This document shows, one piece after another, positions 52,467 to 64,000 of a stretch of DNA of 64,000 bases (position 1 is its first letter; every line of letters begins with the position of its first letter). The notes below the pieces were generated by a model, which was not told the origin of the DNA, made no database searches, and was given only the letters and a program-made list of their open reading frames with translations. The position numbers were made by a program, and so were the translations under genes. This DNA comes from Vigna angularis (Eukaryota > Streptophyta > Magnoliopsida > Fabales > Fabaceae), in the NCBI RefSeq assembly GCF_016808095.1, contig NC_068980.1:1116001-1180000 (forward strand). The letters are read 5' to 3'.

Positions 52467-55400
52467 CTCTCCCCAATTCTGTGATCTTGACCTCACCAGA
52501 AAAAAAAAATAGCCTGCCCGTGAACCTACCTAACCAGAAGACACCAACTTTCAAACGTTAGTCTTATACCTTTCCGAATTATTAAACAAAAATACGTCAT
52601 CATATATGTATAAATATATATAAAATATAATTAAAGAAAAAAAAAAGAAAACAGAAAGAAAGGGAACTTTTTTGATTTACAGAAAAGAAAAATGAAGCTT
52701 GTCACGCTTGATGAAAAGGGAGACAAAGCATGAGGCTTTTCTTTTTACGTATCTATCTAGTTCAGTTACTGTTTGGTGGTTTTCTTTGTTTGACTTTTGG
52801 GCTGTCAGAATTAATATATTTTGAGCAAAGGAGTGAGTCAGTTTCCACTACAATTGCTACTGCTACAGCTGCTGGTGTTGGTCAAGGAAGATCGAATTGG
52901 ATGCTGTTTTTAGAATAGAAAGAAAGAATGGAACAAACAATTTCACCCACCCAAGTAATTATTCTCCTTTCCTCTGTGCAAAAATTGTCTCTTTCATATT
53001 TTGGGTATTTTTCAAATGTATGTAAAATAGGTTTGGACGTTGCAGAATTATGCAAAAAATGATTTTTTTTTAACGTGCTCTGATTGAAGTGTGAAACTGT
53101 TTAATGCAGAAGGGGACAGTAATTCCCAGAAATTGAGGGAAAGAAAGATAAGGGAAGAGTTTGTTTGTTTGTTTGCAGAAAGAAAAAAAAAAGAAAAAGA
53201 AGAAAAGAAAGACACGAATCTTAAAAAAAGAAACAATGGCGATTTGGATTGCGTGCTTTTTCCCACTGTCTGGGCCATGAAAGGCACACGCGGACAATTA
53301 CTCAACACTGGTCTTCTAAAACGACGCCGTCACGTTTTCTTAAATTTTTTTTTTCAAAACAAATGGTTACTTTGTTCTCTTGAAGTTTACTTAAAATAAA
53401 TTCAAAATTGATTCTTAAATTTTATAACTTTATGTAAAATTAGTCATTTAAAATATAATTTTATATTGAATTAATTCTCAGTTGCACTTTAATAATAAAA
53501 TGTTCTCACCAAACATAACTATAAAATATAACTATAACACTCTATATAAACATTTCAATATAAATTTTTTAACATATTTTATTAACCATGAAAGTATTTT
53601 AGAATATTTATATAACATTTAAGTATTTATGTTTATCTCTGGTAAGAAACAAAACACTAACTATCTATCTGTCACTTCATTAATGTATTTGAATGTAAAG
53701 ACTATACATTTATGGTCATTGAATATCAATTTATTAGTCTTAAGTCATTCATTAGGGACACAATAATATTTACTAATTAACAAATATTTAATGATGATAT
53801 TCAAAACTTTTGTAAGCAATAAATTTTGGTCTAATTGCTCTTTACTTAGGTTTTAATTCATATGATTTAACTAGTTAATGAATTCATGGTGCTTTTATAA
53901 ATATTTTGTATAATTTAATATACAAATTCAATTAATGGTTAATATAAAATTGCGAGATTACATTTGATACATGCATAACATTTAAATTATATATATTCAT
54001 CACATTAATCATATATAATTACACTTTTTTAATTCACTAAGTGAAATAATAAAAAAAATTGGGTTACTCTAGGGAGTTAATTTGTTAAGCAGATTTAAAT
54101 TGACTAACTAGATTTGTTTATCTAATAACATAAAAGACATTATTTAAAAAAGAAATTCTAATTCATGTACGATTCAATACATTTTATTGTTCAAATAACT
54201 TATTATCAAATCTTTTACTTTGGTTTCAAATCTCAATTCAAACCTTTGACAACTCCCTCAATTAACAGTTCAACATTTTATAACTATTCACCAATAATCA
54301 TCAATTCTCTAAACATATAACTACCTACTTTCAATATTCAAATTACTCTTAAATCTGAGATTAGTTCAAATAAATTAACATGGATAATTCTCTTTACCTG
54401 AAAATAAATATATTCAAAACAAAAAAGCACTTATTTCAATTTAACTTTTGTTTTGATTAAAAATAATATTAAATTTATCAATACATAAAGTCGATCTTAA
54501 AATTAATAAAAAATCGAAGTAACAATTTGATTAAAAGTTAACTTTGTGTATACTTTATCCATCGGTAATTGCTAATTTATTTGTCCTAGGTATTAAATTG
54601 TTTTTATAACTCTTATATCAGTTACTCTTAATTAATATATTTAATTATTTTAGTCTAAAATAATAAATTGTAAATTTTGACTCTCTTGCTAATACTGAAA
54701 TAATCGTTTTTAAAATAATGCACTTAAAAAACACTCAGTTAAAATGCGGACAATATTATTTTATTAAAATAAATAAAAAATTGTATATTAAAATAAGAAA
54801 ACTTAATATATCAAAATAAAACATATAAAACAGTTTAAAATGTGTTTAATTCATTAAAATTATCACATATTAAAAAATGCAATTAAACTATTACAAAATT
54901 AGAAAAATGTATTAAACAATGTTAATGTTTCATGTAAAATTGGCTTTAAAAAAAAGTTATATATTTAAAGAGAAAGAAAGAGAAAGAGAGGGTAAATTTT
55001 TTAGTATAGAATGTATCGGTTGATATCTTCTAAGCAATCACATTCTCAATCTTTCTTCGTTATAATAACTCATTAATAATTAATTCTTTAGATTATTAAT
55101 AATTAATAATGCATTAAATTTAAAAGTCTTAAAATTACTAATGAACTATTTTCTATTATACATACAAGTTTTATTATATATTCAAGTTCAATTATATGTT
55201 AAGAAACATTTTTTAATACTTTAAGATCACAAATTAAATAATAAATAATCAAATCACAATAAATATTAAGAATAAAAATCAAATAAATAAAAAAATCATA
55301 TGTATTAACATAAAAAAATACATAAAATTTAATTTATTACATTTAATCTTATTTAGTTATTCGGTAAAGAACTTAATATTTACGGTAATAAGGTTTAATC

Positions 55401-55757
55401 TGTTTAAATGATCCAACAGTAGTTAGTTGGAAAGTAACCTGTTAGAACTTAGTGGTTTCAGAAATTATTAATAATTACCAAATATTTCATACATGAAATA
55501 AATATTTATAAATACTAATTACACGTATACTTAAAACTGTATTCGAAAGATTAAAAAAATCTGGTCGGATATTAATAGAATTATGGTAAAATAACTTTTT
55601 AGTATAAATAGTATAGACTTCCATGTATTAGGGAAAATTCGAGTGAAAATTAAAGCACAAATACTCGAATAATTTAGTAAATAAGTATTACTTTAGTTTA
55701 ACATAAATATTCAAAAGATATTGAAAAGGATGCACTGTTGCATAAATGTATGAAAAA

Positions 55758-55800
<43 letters not shown>

Positions 55801-55981
55801 AATTTAAAGAAAGAGGACTTGTTCGTAAATCTGAATAGATAAAATTGCAGATTTTTTGTTCATAGAATTATTTTATGGTGCTCCTCTTCCAATCTGTAGG
55901 CCAAAGAGGTGAAGATTACGTGGCGTCTAAGCCCCGTTGGTGTTCTTAGTTGCAAAGTAGAGAGAGAAAGACACATCAAAA
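52467..55981. other. Shared upstream region of VAS1 and glycerate kinase, no gene seen
   Basis: About 3.5 kb between two divergent genes. Small open frames at 52730-52918 and 53048-53399 lack any recognisable domain. From about 53400 to 55760 the sequence is extremely AT-rich. From memory, an A2-type cyclin lies at this place in Arabidopsis; no cyclin-box residues were recognised here. Confidence 0.6.
55764..55797. repeat. (AT)n microsatellite, about 34 bp
   Basis: AT run about 190 bp upstream of the glycerate kinase start codon. Confidence 0.9.
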
Positions 55982-58900
55982 ATGGCGACTCTGAATCTGT
56001 TCTCTCAGCCATGGCAACCCACAATTTCACCTTCTTTCTTCTGTTGTTCTAATTCAAACAACAACATTTCCTATGCTTATCAAAATCATAATATCATTTC
56101 CAACAATTCTAAATTTCATTTCTTTTCCAATTCTCGTCAATTCTCTGTTCTTTCTCAATTCTCCTCTCACTCCTCAAAGTCAGGTACTTTTCTTCACTTT
56201 ATAGAACTATCATAGCTCACTTGCTTTCTTCAGATACAAATTTTCAACCCAGTTAAACAAAATTTTATATTTAGATAAATTATATGAATGGGTGGTATCA
56301 TGGTATCATGGTATCATACACCATACTATGTTTACTAAAGGGCATTGGAATTGAAAATTTTGGGACAAATCTTGAGCCTGATTGATTATTTATGCAATTC
56401 AAATTCATCTCAGCTGATTGATTATTAGACCTTGCTGTTGAAGCTTCAACTAACTCAGTAGTAAACTCTCATTTTTTTTTTATCTTTTAGTCAAAATAGG
56501 AGCATGGAAGTTAGGATAGCTGTATTTTCATCTTCAACAGCTGCATTACTGTTGGAAACTATTTGTGCCATATCATTTGAGTCTTTGATTTTCAACTGTA
56601 ACATTTTTGCTGCAGGCAGTGGAAGTTCATGGTTGCAAAACAGTTCCTTTGCTTCTGGCATTGAGTACAGGAAGCGTCCTCTATATTCTGTATTTCCAAC
56701 AAAACCTGCTCAAGTTTCCTCTGTGGAAGACCTCTATCAGTTTATTTGCTCGGGACCTCTGCTTGACAAAATAGGCCTCACACAAGAGCAGGTGGCTGAG
56801 TCCATTGATAACTGGTTACTGTATGGCCGGTACCTATGCAGATTGTTTCAGCTTAATGAATTGTACCTTACAGAGCCTCAAAAGGCTAGGATTTATCACT
56901 ACTATGTACCAGTCTTTCTCTGGTGTGAACAACAGATCGCGGAGCATCAGTCCAAATTCAAAGATGGAGAAGAAATTCCTCCTTTGGTGGTATGCTATAA
57001 ACGTGGTTTCCTTCTGTCACTGTCTGTCATATTTTGTTTTCTATATGTATCGGTGTTTTGCAGCTAGTTATGGAGGCTTATGGTTAAGTTTAATAATTTT
57101 TGGGAATTTTTGTTGGCTTTAGTTTCTAGTTATGTGTCAGCTCTATAAATAGCAATAACCTCTTTGTAATTTGTAAGTTTGTTGTTATGAAGATTGCCCT
57201 TCTATTTCCTTTCCTTCCAAGATATTGCTTTTCTGCCTTAGTCTTTCAATATAACAATAACTTTATTGATTCTGGTCTACACAGATTGGTTTCAGTGCCC
57301 CTCAAGGCTGTGGGAAGACAACCCTTGTCTTTGCTCTTGACTATCTTTTTGAAGTGATTGGCAGGTAGGCTCTGAACTTTGAAGCAACTGAGTTGTTGAA
57401 TTTATCCTTTGTTCTGATTACTATAGGGAAAGGAGATTAATTAACAAATTGTAGATACATGCTACAATTTTCAGGAAGTCTGCCACAGTATCTATAGATG
57501 ATTTTTATTTGACTGCTGAAGGTCAGGTATATAGAAGCTGTTTTTCTGTTTTCTTTTTCAGTTGTAAATCCCATTTTGTTCTTGTTCTTGTTGGGCTGAT
57601 AAATTGTGTTTGCACTGTAGACTAAACTAAGAGAAGCTAATCCAGGAAATGCACTTCTTGAGGTAATTATGAAAAGATAAGTAAAGTAGTGAACGATGAA
57701 TTATTGAGAACTAAAATATTTTTGCTTGCTTGGTTTCCATCTAGTATCGCGGAAATGCAGGAAGCCATGATCTTGCTCTTTCTGTTGAAACTCTGACAGC
57801 TTTAACTAAAATGACAAGAGAAGGTGTTTCTCGGCACTCACTTTTGTTTTCTCTTTATATTGTATTTTTCGTGTAATATCTTTTAACTTGAAGTGTCCAG
57901 GTGTGAAAATGAAGCTACCAAGATATGATAAAGTAAGGGTCGTAGCTTGCATATACAGAATATTTACACATTTTTTTTCAATTTGCAATCAGTAATGGTG
58001 AAGTGAATTGCCTGTTGATGCAGTCTGCATTCAGTGGCAGAGGTGACCGTGCTGATCCTTCAACATGGCCAGAAGTCGAAGGTCCCCTGAAGGTAAGAAA
58101 ATATTCAGTGGTAACTTAAACTGATTCTGATGGGTCATTCTTTCTTGGTAAAACATGATCCAGCACAAGCAAAAGAGAAAAAAAAATGAAGTAGCTTGTT
58201 GAAATAAGTATGTTAAGTTTTTTACTGCCAAAATTTGCCCTTCTCCTCAAGTAAAAAGAAATTTTCTTCAACATTAAGATTCTGTAGTTCTGAGGAAGAT
58301 AATATAACATGATACTTGGAAATGTGGTACTATTTGTGCCATGTTCATCTCATGTTACTATCTTTTCAAAAGTGTTGATCCTTATACTGTGAACATGGAT
58401 GAATGTTGTAGGTTGTGTTGTTCGAAGGTTGGATGCTTGGTTTCAAGCCTCTTCCAGTTGAAGCTGTAAAGGATGTTGATCCCCAGGTTAGAATCAGTGA
58501 AGTTCCTTTTTTACATTTTTAAGATAATGAGCATGGAGTTTATGATAATGGGTTAGAATCAGGTTAGAATCAGGGAAGTTCCTTTCTTTTAATGGGAAGC
58601 ATTGCTAATAAGTTGAGCTTATTTTTCAGTTAGAAATTGTAAATAAAAACCTTGAAGCTTACTATGATGCATGGGACAAATACATTAAGTCATGGATAGT
58701 CATCAAGATTAAGGACCCAAATTGTGTGTTCCAATGGCGTTTGCAGGTAGGTTGCTTTAACATTAAACAAATTACAAACTTTAAGATCAGAATCTGGATG
58801 TAGCATCCATGTATTAAGCTGTTTAATATGCAGGCTGAGATTGGCATGAGGGAGGCCGGCAACCCTGGAATGACAGATGAGGAGGTCTGTTGTTGCTCAA

Positions 58901-59155
58901 ATTGATTTATGTTTTTTAAGTATGATGAATGATATTTCTGTGTTAAATGATGATGCAACATCAATTTCCTAATCACTAAAGCTAGGAATTTTCATGGTAT
59001 GTTCTCTCTAGGTGAGAGATTTTGTTTCACGGTATCTGCCAGCATACTATGCATACCTTCCTACACTTTACTCGGAGGGACCAAATGGATCAGATCCTCA
59101 ACGTCTCCTAACCATTGAAATAGATGAAGGGAGAAACCCCATCCTCGCTTCCTAA
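55982..59155 (+). CDS. GLYK: D-glycerate 3-kinase, chloroplastic, complete, 438 aa
   Basis: Phosphorylates D-glycerate with ATP to 3-phosphoglycerate, the last step of photorespiration, in the chloroplast stroma. Twelve exons: 55982-56183, 56616-56989, 57285-57364, 57475-57526, 57621-57662, 57745-57823, 57901-57932, 58024-58092, 58412-58486, 58630-58746, 58834-58884, 59012-59155; phases agree and give 438 aa. The first 65 or so residues are rich in Ser, Asn and Phe with few acidic residues, fitting a transit peptide. The P-loop GFSAPQGCGKTT is at residues 194-205, VSIDDFYLT holds D227-D228, and the conserved YRGNAGSHDLALSVETL, GRGDRADPSTWPEVEGPL and LFEGWMLGF stretches follow. It ends NPILAS. 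It is divergent from the VAS1 gene. Intron 9 carries a duplicated copy of its own 5' splice site. Confidence 0.96.
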
Positions 59156-59664
59156 AGTAACTATATGATAGAGCTCTGCTGGTTTTTCAATTCTTTGGGA
59201 ATTTCTATGTCTATTCAGCATTAATTAGTTACTCCATTAGTGTATCTAAGTTAATGAATCTGCACTCTTTCCCTTGAAATGTATAGAGAATATTTTCAGT
59301 AATACACAACGGCTAATGCTTTCTGGTTGCTGTCATTTGATCAGATAGAGTTACATACATTTTTATTTTTGCTCAGAAAATCATGGTTGTGATCACACCA
59401 GTGACTTCAATAGTACACTATGCGCTGCTGCACATGATTTATGTAACAGTCATAACGAATCATTTTATTCTTGAAGGAGATATCATAAAAACAAAAAACA
59501 ATTGAAGTGCACAATTATACAGAAGATCACTCCTTATTGGCTTCCAGAATCATCATTTCATACAACAAAGTAAGGATGAAACATAAACTTGACAATCGTC
59601 TCTTGGAAATTAGACCATCTAGGGACAGCAACAGCAGGTGCGTTCTGAGCAGCACCTACAACTC

Positions 59665-59874
59665 TCATAACAGCAAAAGCAGCAACAGAGTGTGTACAAA
59701 CTGGATCAGAGAATGAACTGATCAGGGATAAAAAAAACAGAGAATTGTGGAAGAATAGAAGAGAATTGAAAACTAAAGAGGTACCCACAAAGCATAGAAG
59801 CTTTCCTTCTCCTCACGACCCGTCTGAGCGTGATCATAGTATATCTTCTGCTGTGCTGGTGCAGACTGCGTCAT
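59665..59874 (-). CDS. Candidate two-exon microprotein, 41 aa, unknown function
   Basis: Exon 1 (59874-59785) encodes 30 residues starting MTQSAPAQQKIYYDHAQTGR and ending KESFYALW. A canonical-looking 84-bp intron (GTACCT...GATCCAG, pyrimidine-rich before the acceptor) leads to exon 2 (59700-59665), encoding FVHTLLLLLLL then a stop. The product would be a polar, charged N-terminus with a short hydrophobic tail. Without splicing the frame reads WVPL and stops. I do not recognise the family. Support is only the splice sites and the protein-like first exon; it could be part of a longer gene or a chance frame. Confidence 0.3.
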
Positions 59875-62800
59875 ATTTTTGGATTTGAGTTTAGTTGAGT
59901 TGATGATGTTTCTTCCAACAGTGGTAGATCATGTAGTTTATCTAAAGCTCAAGCACAGAAAGTTTCTTGAACATGCTTATGGCCTCTATAGCCAGCCATC
60001 CAATACAAAAAGCCTCTCCCTTTTCCTTTCTTGCCACTCATTTATTATGGTAGTTAGTAGAAAGGAATTGGTTGGCTTCACTGGCTGGAAAAGTGATGAA
60101 ACCAACCCCAAAAAGGTGGGGATGATCACATTCCAACAAACACTGAAAATATCATTCAGTTATAGGTTATTTATAAGGGTACTAATCTGTTTAGACGGTA
60201 GGAAAATGTCATATTTGTTGGATCGACAAAGGAGGAGGTTAACTGGAAAGATACAACACTAATGAGATCTAAGTCCAATCACATAAAAAATTGATATCAT
60301 TCTCTATCCAATACTTTAAGACAATAGAGTCTTCATTTTTATACGATGTTCCATTCTCTTATTCTTACTCAATGCGGAACTTGGATTTATGCTTAGATTT
60401 TCAACGATACTTACTAATTTAAGATACTTAAGAGTTTGCTTTGTTGAGAGTTGCATGCTAATCCCTCAAACTATCAAGATCTATACCAATTATGACATGA
60501 GTAATATAAAAAAATAATTATCACACAATTATATCATAATCACAGAGGTGGAAGCATACCTTATCCGTGCTCCAATTTATTGTCAACCCTCTTGCTGCTT
60601 CCCAACCAGTAACCACCCTTCAAACCCATTCATTGCGCAAGTGCCTGCAACCAAATCTGATGAAGTCAATTCCAGCTTAAGCATATTCTGTCAAAACAGA
60701 TCCATCTTAAACTTTAACTGTTAGAATGCACATCAACTGAATGTAAGACAATGATGAACTTGTGCTTCAGTAGTTTAATTTATGGCTTCTATATGGAACC
60801 ATCTTGGATTAAAAGAAAGGGCATTCATTCTCCCTTTCATTGGCCGTAAATTTGTTCTTGAGATAGAAAATATCAACATTTTTTATAAGTTAAAATTAAT
60901 TTATGTACATTTGAAAATATATTTTTGGTAAGTTGGTATGATAGACTATCAATAAATTAATATACACATAAATTAATTTTACCTTATGAAAAAATTCATT
61001 TTTTTTCTTTCCTGTTTTTCTATCTTAGAAGTGATTTTTTGAGTTTAGCTAAACAGACCTTAATTAACATGATTTTTCTTCTTGGCACTTCATTTTTTGG
61101 AATAAGCATCACGGATATTTGCTTCCCTTGTTTGTTTTTTTAAATTTAGAAAAATATTAGGTAAAACTAATTTGGAAGAAGTTTTGAACTATAGAAATAT
61201 ATTTTTATTGAAGAAAAAACCAAAACGAACTTTTATAGAAGTTAATTATTATTTTTCTACTTTTTGAGAGTAAAAAGAAAAAACTTGGATTAAGTTATAC
61301 TCTATTCTTAAATCTATGTTAAATTTATGAGACCCCTTATTCGTCAACGTGAATTTATGGTAATTTCTTCCTGCACCTCCATACATTTCAACACACCTAC
61401 GTAGAAATGTGAAATGACCATTTGCCTTTATCTTCTTTTCTCCATCTTCCTCCTTCTCCACCGACCCACTTCTCTCTCATTTTCTTCTTACTCCACAGCA
61501 CACCCTTCTTCCTCCATTGATGCACTCCTCTTCCTCACTTTTCATCTTCTTCTAATTAAAAAATGCATTTTGGATTTCATAATCTAGAATGCAAACTTTA
61601 TATAATTCAGAATGTATTTTTATTTTATATTTTGAAATGTAGAATCAGAAATACAAAATTTGTATTCCAAATTATGAATTTCGAAAGGGTCTCCACAATG
61701 TACATTCGAAAATTCTGAATGAAAAATCTAAAATAGAAGATAAAATTAAAATTTTCAAATATATGAGATGAAGGATGAAATTATGGGAAGAATCAAGCCA
61801 ATTTATTGCCTATTGTTTTATCAATAAAATTATCTGGCCCGTAAATTGGCTCATCCCACTTTGGGCTAATAAAATTTTGGGTTACATCATTAGGTGAAGT
61901 CGAAATAAGTTAGGGTTTGGGTTGTATCTTCCTAGACCTCCAACTATTTTTCTTTGCATGTCTAAATTCTGTTAAAATTCCAAAAGTATTTCCTACAATT
62001 AAAAAAAACTTACATCCTATTTTTTTTATTCTTAAGAAATCTATTAAAAAAGATTTTTTATTTAACGGATTTTAAAATTCATAGAAAGGTTTTCTAAAGC
62101 TTCTCAAAATTCATTGAAAATTTTTCTTTTAAACGAATTTTAAAATTCTTTAAATGATTTTTCAAAAAAAAAAATTCAACCGATTTCGAAATTTGTTAAA
62201 AAATATTTTTTTTAATAAATTTTGAAGTCTGTTGAATGCTTTTTTTCTTCAACGAATTTAGAAAACTGTTAAAAATTCTTTGTTTAGTAAATTTTGAAAT
62301 TTTGAATTTTTTCTTCATCTTTCTATCTTTTCGTTAAGGGAAAAGATACTAGTCATTACTCTTTAACAAATAATTTTCTGTTAATTTGAAAATTCTAAAA
62401 TTATTTGGATTTAACTAATATTTGGAAACAAAAATTAAAAAAAGTGCCATTGATATTTTTCACTAGTTAACCTTTTATCTTAACTTTCTTATTAGAGATT
62501 TGCGTGTGTGTGTTTCATTCGTTCAAAACTTCTTTTGAAAGCAATTCTTCTGGCAAGTTTTATCTTACATCTTAAGGTTTCGAAATAGAATCAAACATCT
62601 TATAAGGTTTAAATTGCAGTATATAATATTCAAGAATAAACTTAAGTTAAGTGCATTAAACTTGAGGAGTGAGTAGAGAAATTAATATAATGTAAATTAT
62701 GGAGTGGAAACTAAATGATAATTGAATAATGGATCTAAACTGCAAAATCGGGATACATGATGAGTTACAAAGCCAAAGCCAAAGCCATTACAATACATTA

Positions 62801-63016
62801 CACAAGCTTACTCTTATAACGATCCATGATCATAATCTTGATTACATGCCAACCTCCCTTATTTATTTTCTCACTAATATATAGATCAGTTCTACGTTTT
62901 TTTAAACTAAGAGGTGCTAAATTAAAGGAGACATATACAAAAGCACCATGGATACATATTTCATCATACTTTCCAAGTGCTTAATTATCGTTATTATTAC
63001 ACTAATATATATTCTT
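59875..63016. other. Intergenic, microprotein candidate to Aux/IAA
   Basis: About 3.1 kb, mostly AT-rich. It includes a 200-bp dispersed repeat (60216-60408). At about 60560-60650 there is a GC-richer minus-strand stretch bounded by an acceptor-like TTGCAG and a donor-like AAG/GTATGC, which may be an exon or UTR of the microprotein locus. From about 62010 to 62320, short words like TTTTTTAACGAATTTTAAAA recur irregularly. Confidence 0.5.
60216..60408 (+). repeat. 200-bp LTR-like dispersed repeat, copy 2
   Basis: Starts TGTTGGATCGACAAAGGAGG and contains GATATCATTCTCTATCCAAT, ACTTTAAGACAATAGAGTCT, then GGAACTTGGATTTATGCTTA. These blocks align in order with the repeat at 42003-42203. Clearly diverged. 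Confidence 0.5.
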
Positions 63017-64000
63017 CTAGGTGGAACCCGAACATTTTGAACTAGATCTCGGACCTGCACCATTATTATAAGTACATCAGAAAACCAGAATCATCGTATA
63101 CTTTTACTGCACAATAGATATATTATAGAAAACAACGAACCTAGGCCAATAGCCTCTGAGCTAATCATAAGCCTTATCCTCTTGCATGATTCAACAAACA
63201 TCCTACAAAAAGAACCAGAATTTAATTTAAGAAAATGAAACATACATGTACATGCATATGTATAGTGGTGAATACTAAAATGAAGGTTTGAAAGAGTGTG
63301 AATGATGATGAGTAGAACATACTTCCATGGTACATCCCCGACCAACATCCAATCACCATCTTTGTCCTCGTAGGTGGGCATGTATTCAATCCCATTTCCA
63401 GACTCCATCAGTTTCCTCTCATTCATCAAATGATTGCCTGCAACAATGGTTGGCCACAAAAAGACCTAATTACCCTCAACCTAATTAAAACAAATAAAAC
63501 CATGTATACCAACTTATGCAGATTAATACGTACGAATGTCTAAGCCACAAAACATGGTCTCTAATTCTGTCATCAAATGTTCGTAACTGTCGTACAATTC
63601 AAGATCCACTTTTCGTAGATAAGGAGCTCCGTCCACAGCCACCTTCACGAACTTGCAACTCTTCATAGCATTCTTCCTGCTTGCCCTCACCGGCGGCCAC
63701 CCCACCACTTGTTCCCTGCAACCACCCACCAAAAATTCATCTTTACTTCTTTGTTCACCCACAAAAATTCTTCCATTCAGTCAAAAAAATAGTTTTCGTT
63801 ACTAATTCTAGAACCACAGAAAAATCAGTGACGAATGAATTGTTTGGTTACGAAGTTCATGTTTTTCTTATTACAGTGGTTTTTAAGATAAAGGAAAGAA
63901 AATTGTACTATATATGGAAGCTTGTTCTTACTTTGGTGTTGGGAGTTTGGATTTATTTAGCGAAGTGGCAAGATGAAGATCAACGGTGTCGGAGAAGGAA
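63017..64000 (-). CDS. Aux/IAA auxin-response repressor (5' end beyond window)
   Basis: Nuclear short-lived repressor that binds ARF transcription factors and is degraded through TIR1/AFB when auxin is present. Exons seen (minus): 64000-63932 (partial), 63715-63534, 63437-63323, 63202-63141, 63054-63017; phases agree and give 154 residues plus stop. The degron (domain II) is [13 protein letters not shown]. The PB1 domain (III/IV) runs from [20 protein letters not shown] through [20 protein letters not shown] to [10 protein letters not shown], with the invariant Lys and acidic OPCA-type residues present. The short last exon gives [12 protein letters not shown]. Domain I (LxLxL repression motif) is not in the visible part; it should lie beyond 64000 or in the cut exon, where [11 protein letters not shown] is a weak match. 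Position next to glycerate kinase suggests the IAA15/IAA5 type. Confidence 0.95.

Noticed and set aside
53048..53399. Lys/Glu-rich frame (plus) and its complementary Phe/Ser-rich frame
   Set aside because: Produced by an AAG/GAAA-rich low-complexity run; no recognisable protein.
59879..60262. 127-codon plus-strand frame
   Set aside because: Opposes the microprotein candidate's upstream region and runs into the dispersed repeat; no domain recognised.

Overview
The window is nuclear DNA of a flowering plant, most likely a legume of the Phaseolus/Vigna type. Genes carry many short introns with AT-rich sequence and GT/AG borders, and they sit in very AT-rich intergenic DNA. The GA 3-oxidase resembles pea Le, and the small retroelements are of a type common in legumes. 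The genus is an inference; no species was identified.

Layout. (1) 1-22456: two full-size PDR-type ABCG transporters of the ABCG40/PDR1 kind, head to head and about 10 kb apart. Gene A (minus strand, 20 exons seen) loses its last residues at the left window edge. Gene B (plus strand, 21 exons, 1427 aa) is complete. The spacer holds a decayed Ty1/copia integrase, a complete TRIM retroelement, a MITE-like repeat and a short tandem duplication. (2) 22457-30974: one tRNA-Asp(GTC), AT-rich DNA, and an LTR-like relic carrying a 26-bp minisatellite. (3) 30975-32396: gibberellin 3-oxidase (minus). (4) 32.4-45.1 kb: a gene-poor stretch with a TRIM LTR relic next to a 1.4-kb long-TIR Mutator-like element that carries a captured leucine-rich-repeat fragment (a Pack-MULE candidate). 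(5) 45113-64000: katanin p60 (minus), a VAS1/ISS1-type aminotransferase (minus), chloroplast D-glycerate 3-kinase (plus), a possible 41-residue two-exon microprotein (minus), and the 3' part of an Aux/IAA gene (minus).

How it fits together. From memory, the order GA3ox - katanin - VAS1/ISS1 - glycerate kinase - Aux/IAA matches Arabidopsis AT1G80340-AT1G80390. The linkage of a PDR transporter to GA3ox matches the duplicate Arabidopsis segment AT1G15520-AT1G15580. The window therefore looks like an ancient syntenic block holding the combined content of two Arabidopsis segments, without the A2-type cyclin present in both. Several genes act on growth hormones: ABA transport (if the ABCG40 assignment holds), the last step to active gibberellin, microtubule severing, auxin/ethylene precursor balance and auxin repression.

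The most unusual observations are the exon-by-exon mosaic divergence of the PDR pair, suggesting gene conversion; a promoter module shared by both PDR genes with identical spacing; an intron present in only one of them; a GC-AG intron in katanin; the TRIM and Pack-MULE elements; and the possible microprotein gene. No CRISPR array, viral gene, toxin gene or prokaryotic system was seen. Exon borders were assigned by hand from splice consensus, reading phase and comparison between paralogues.
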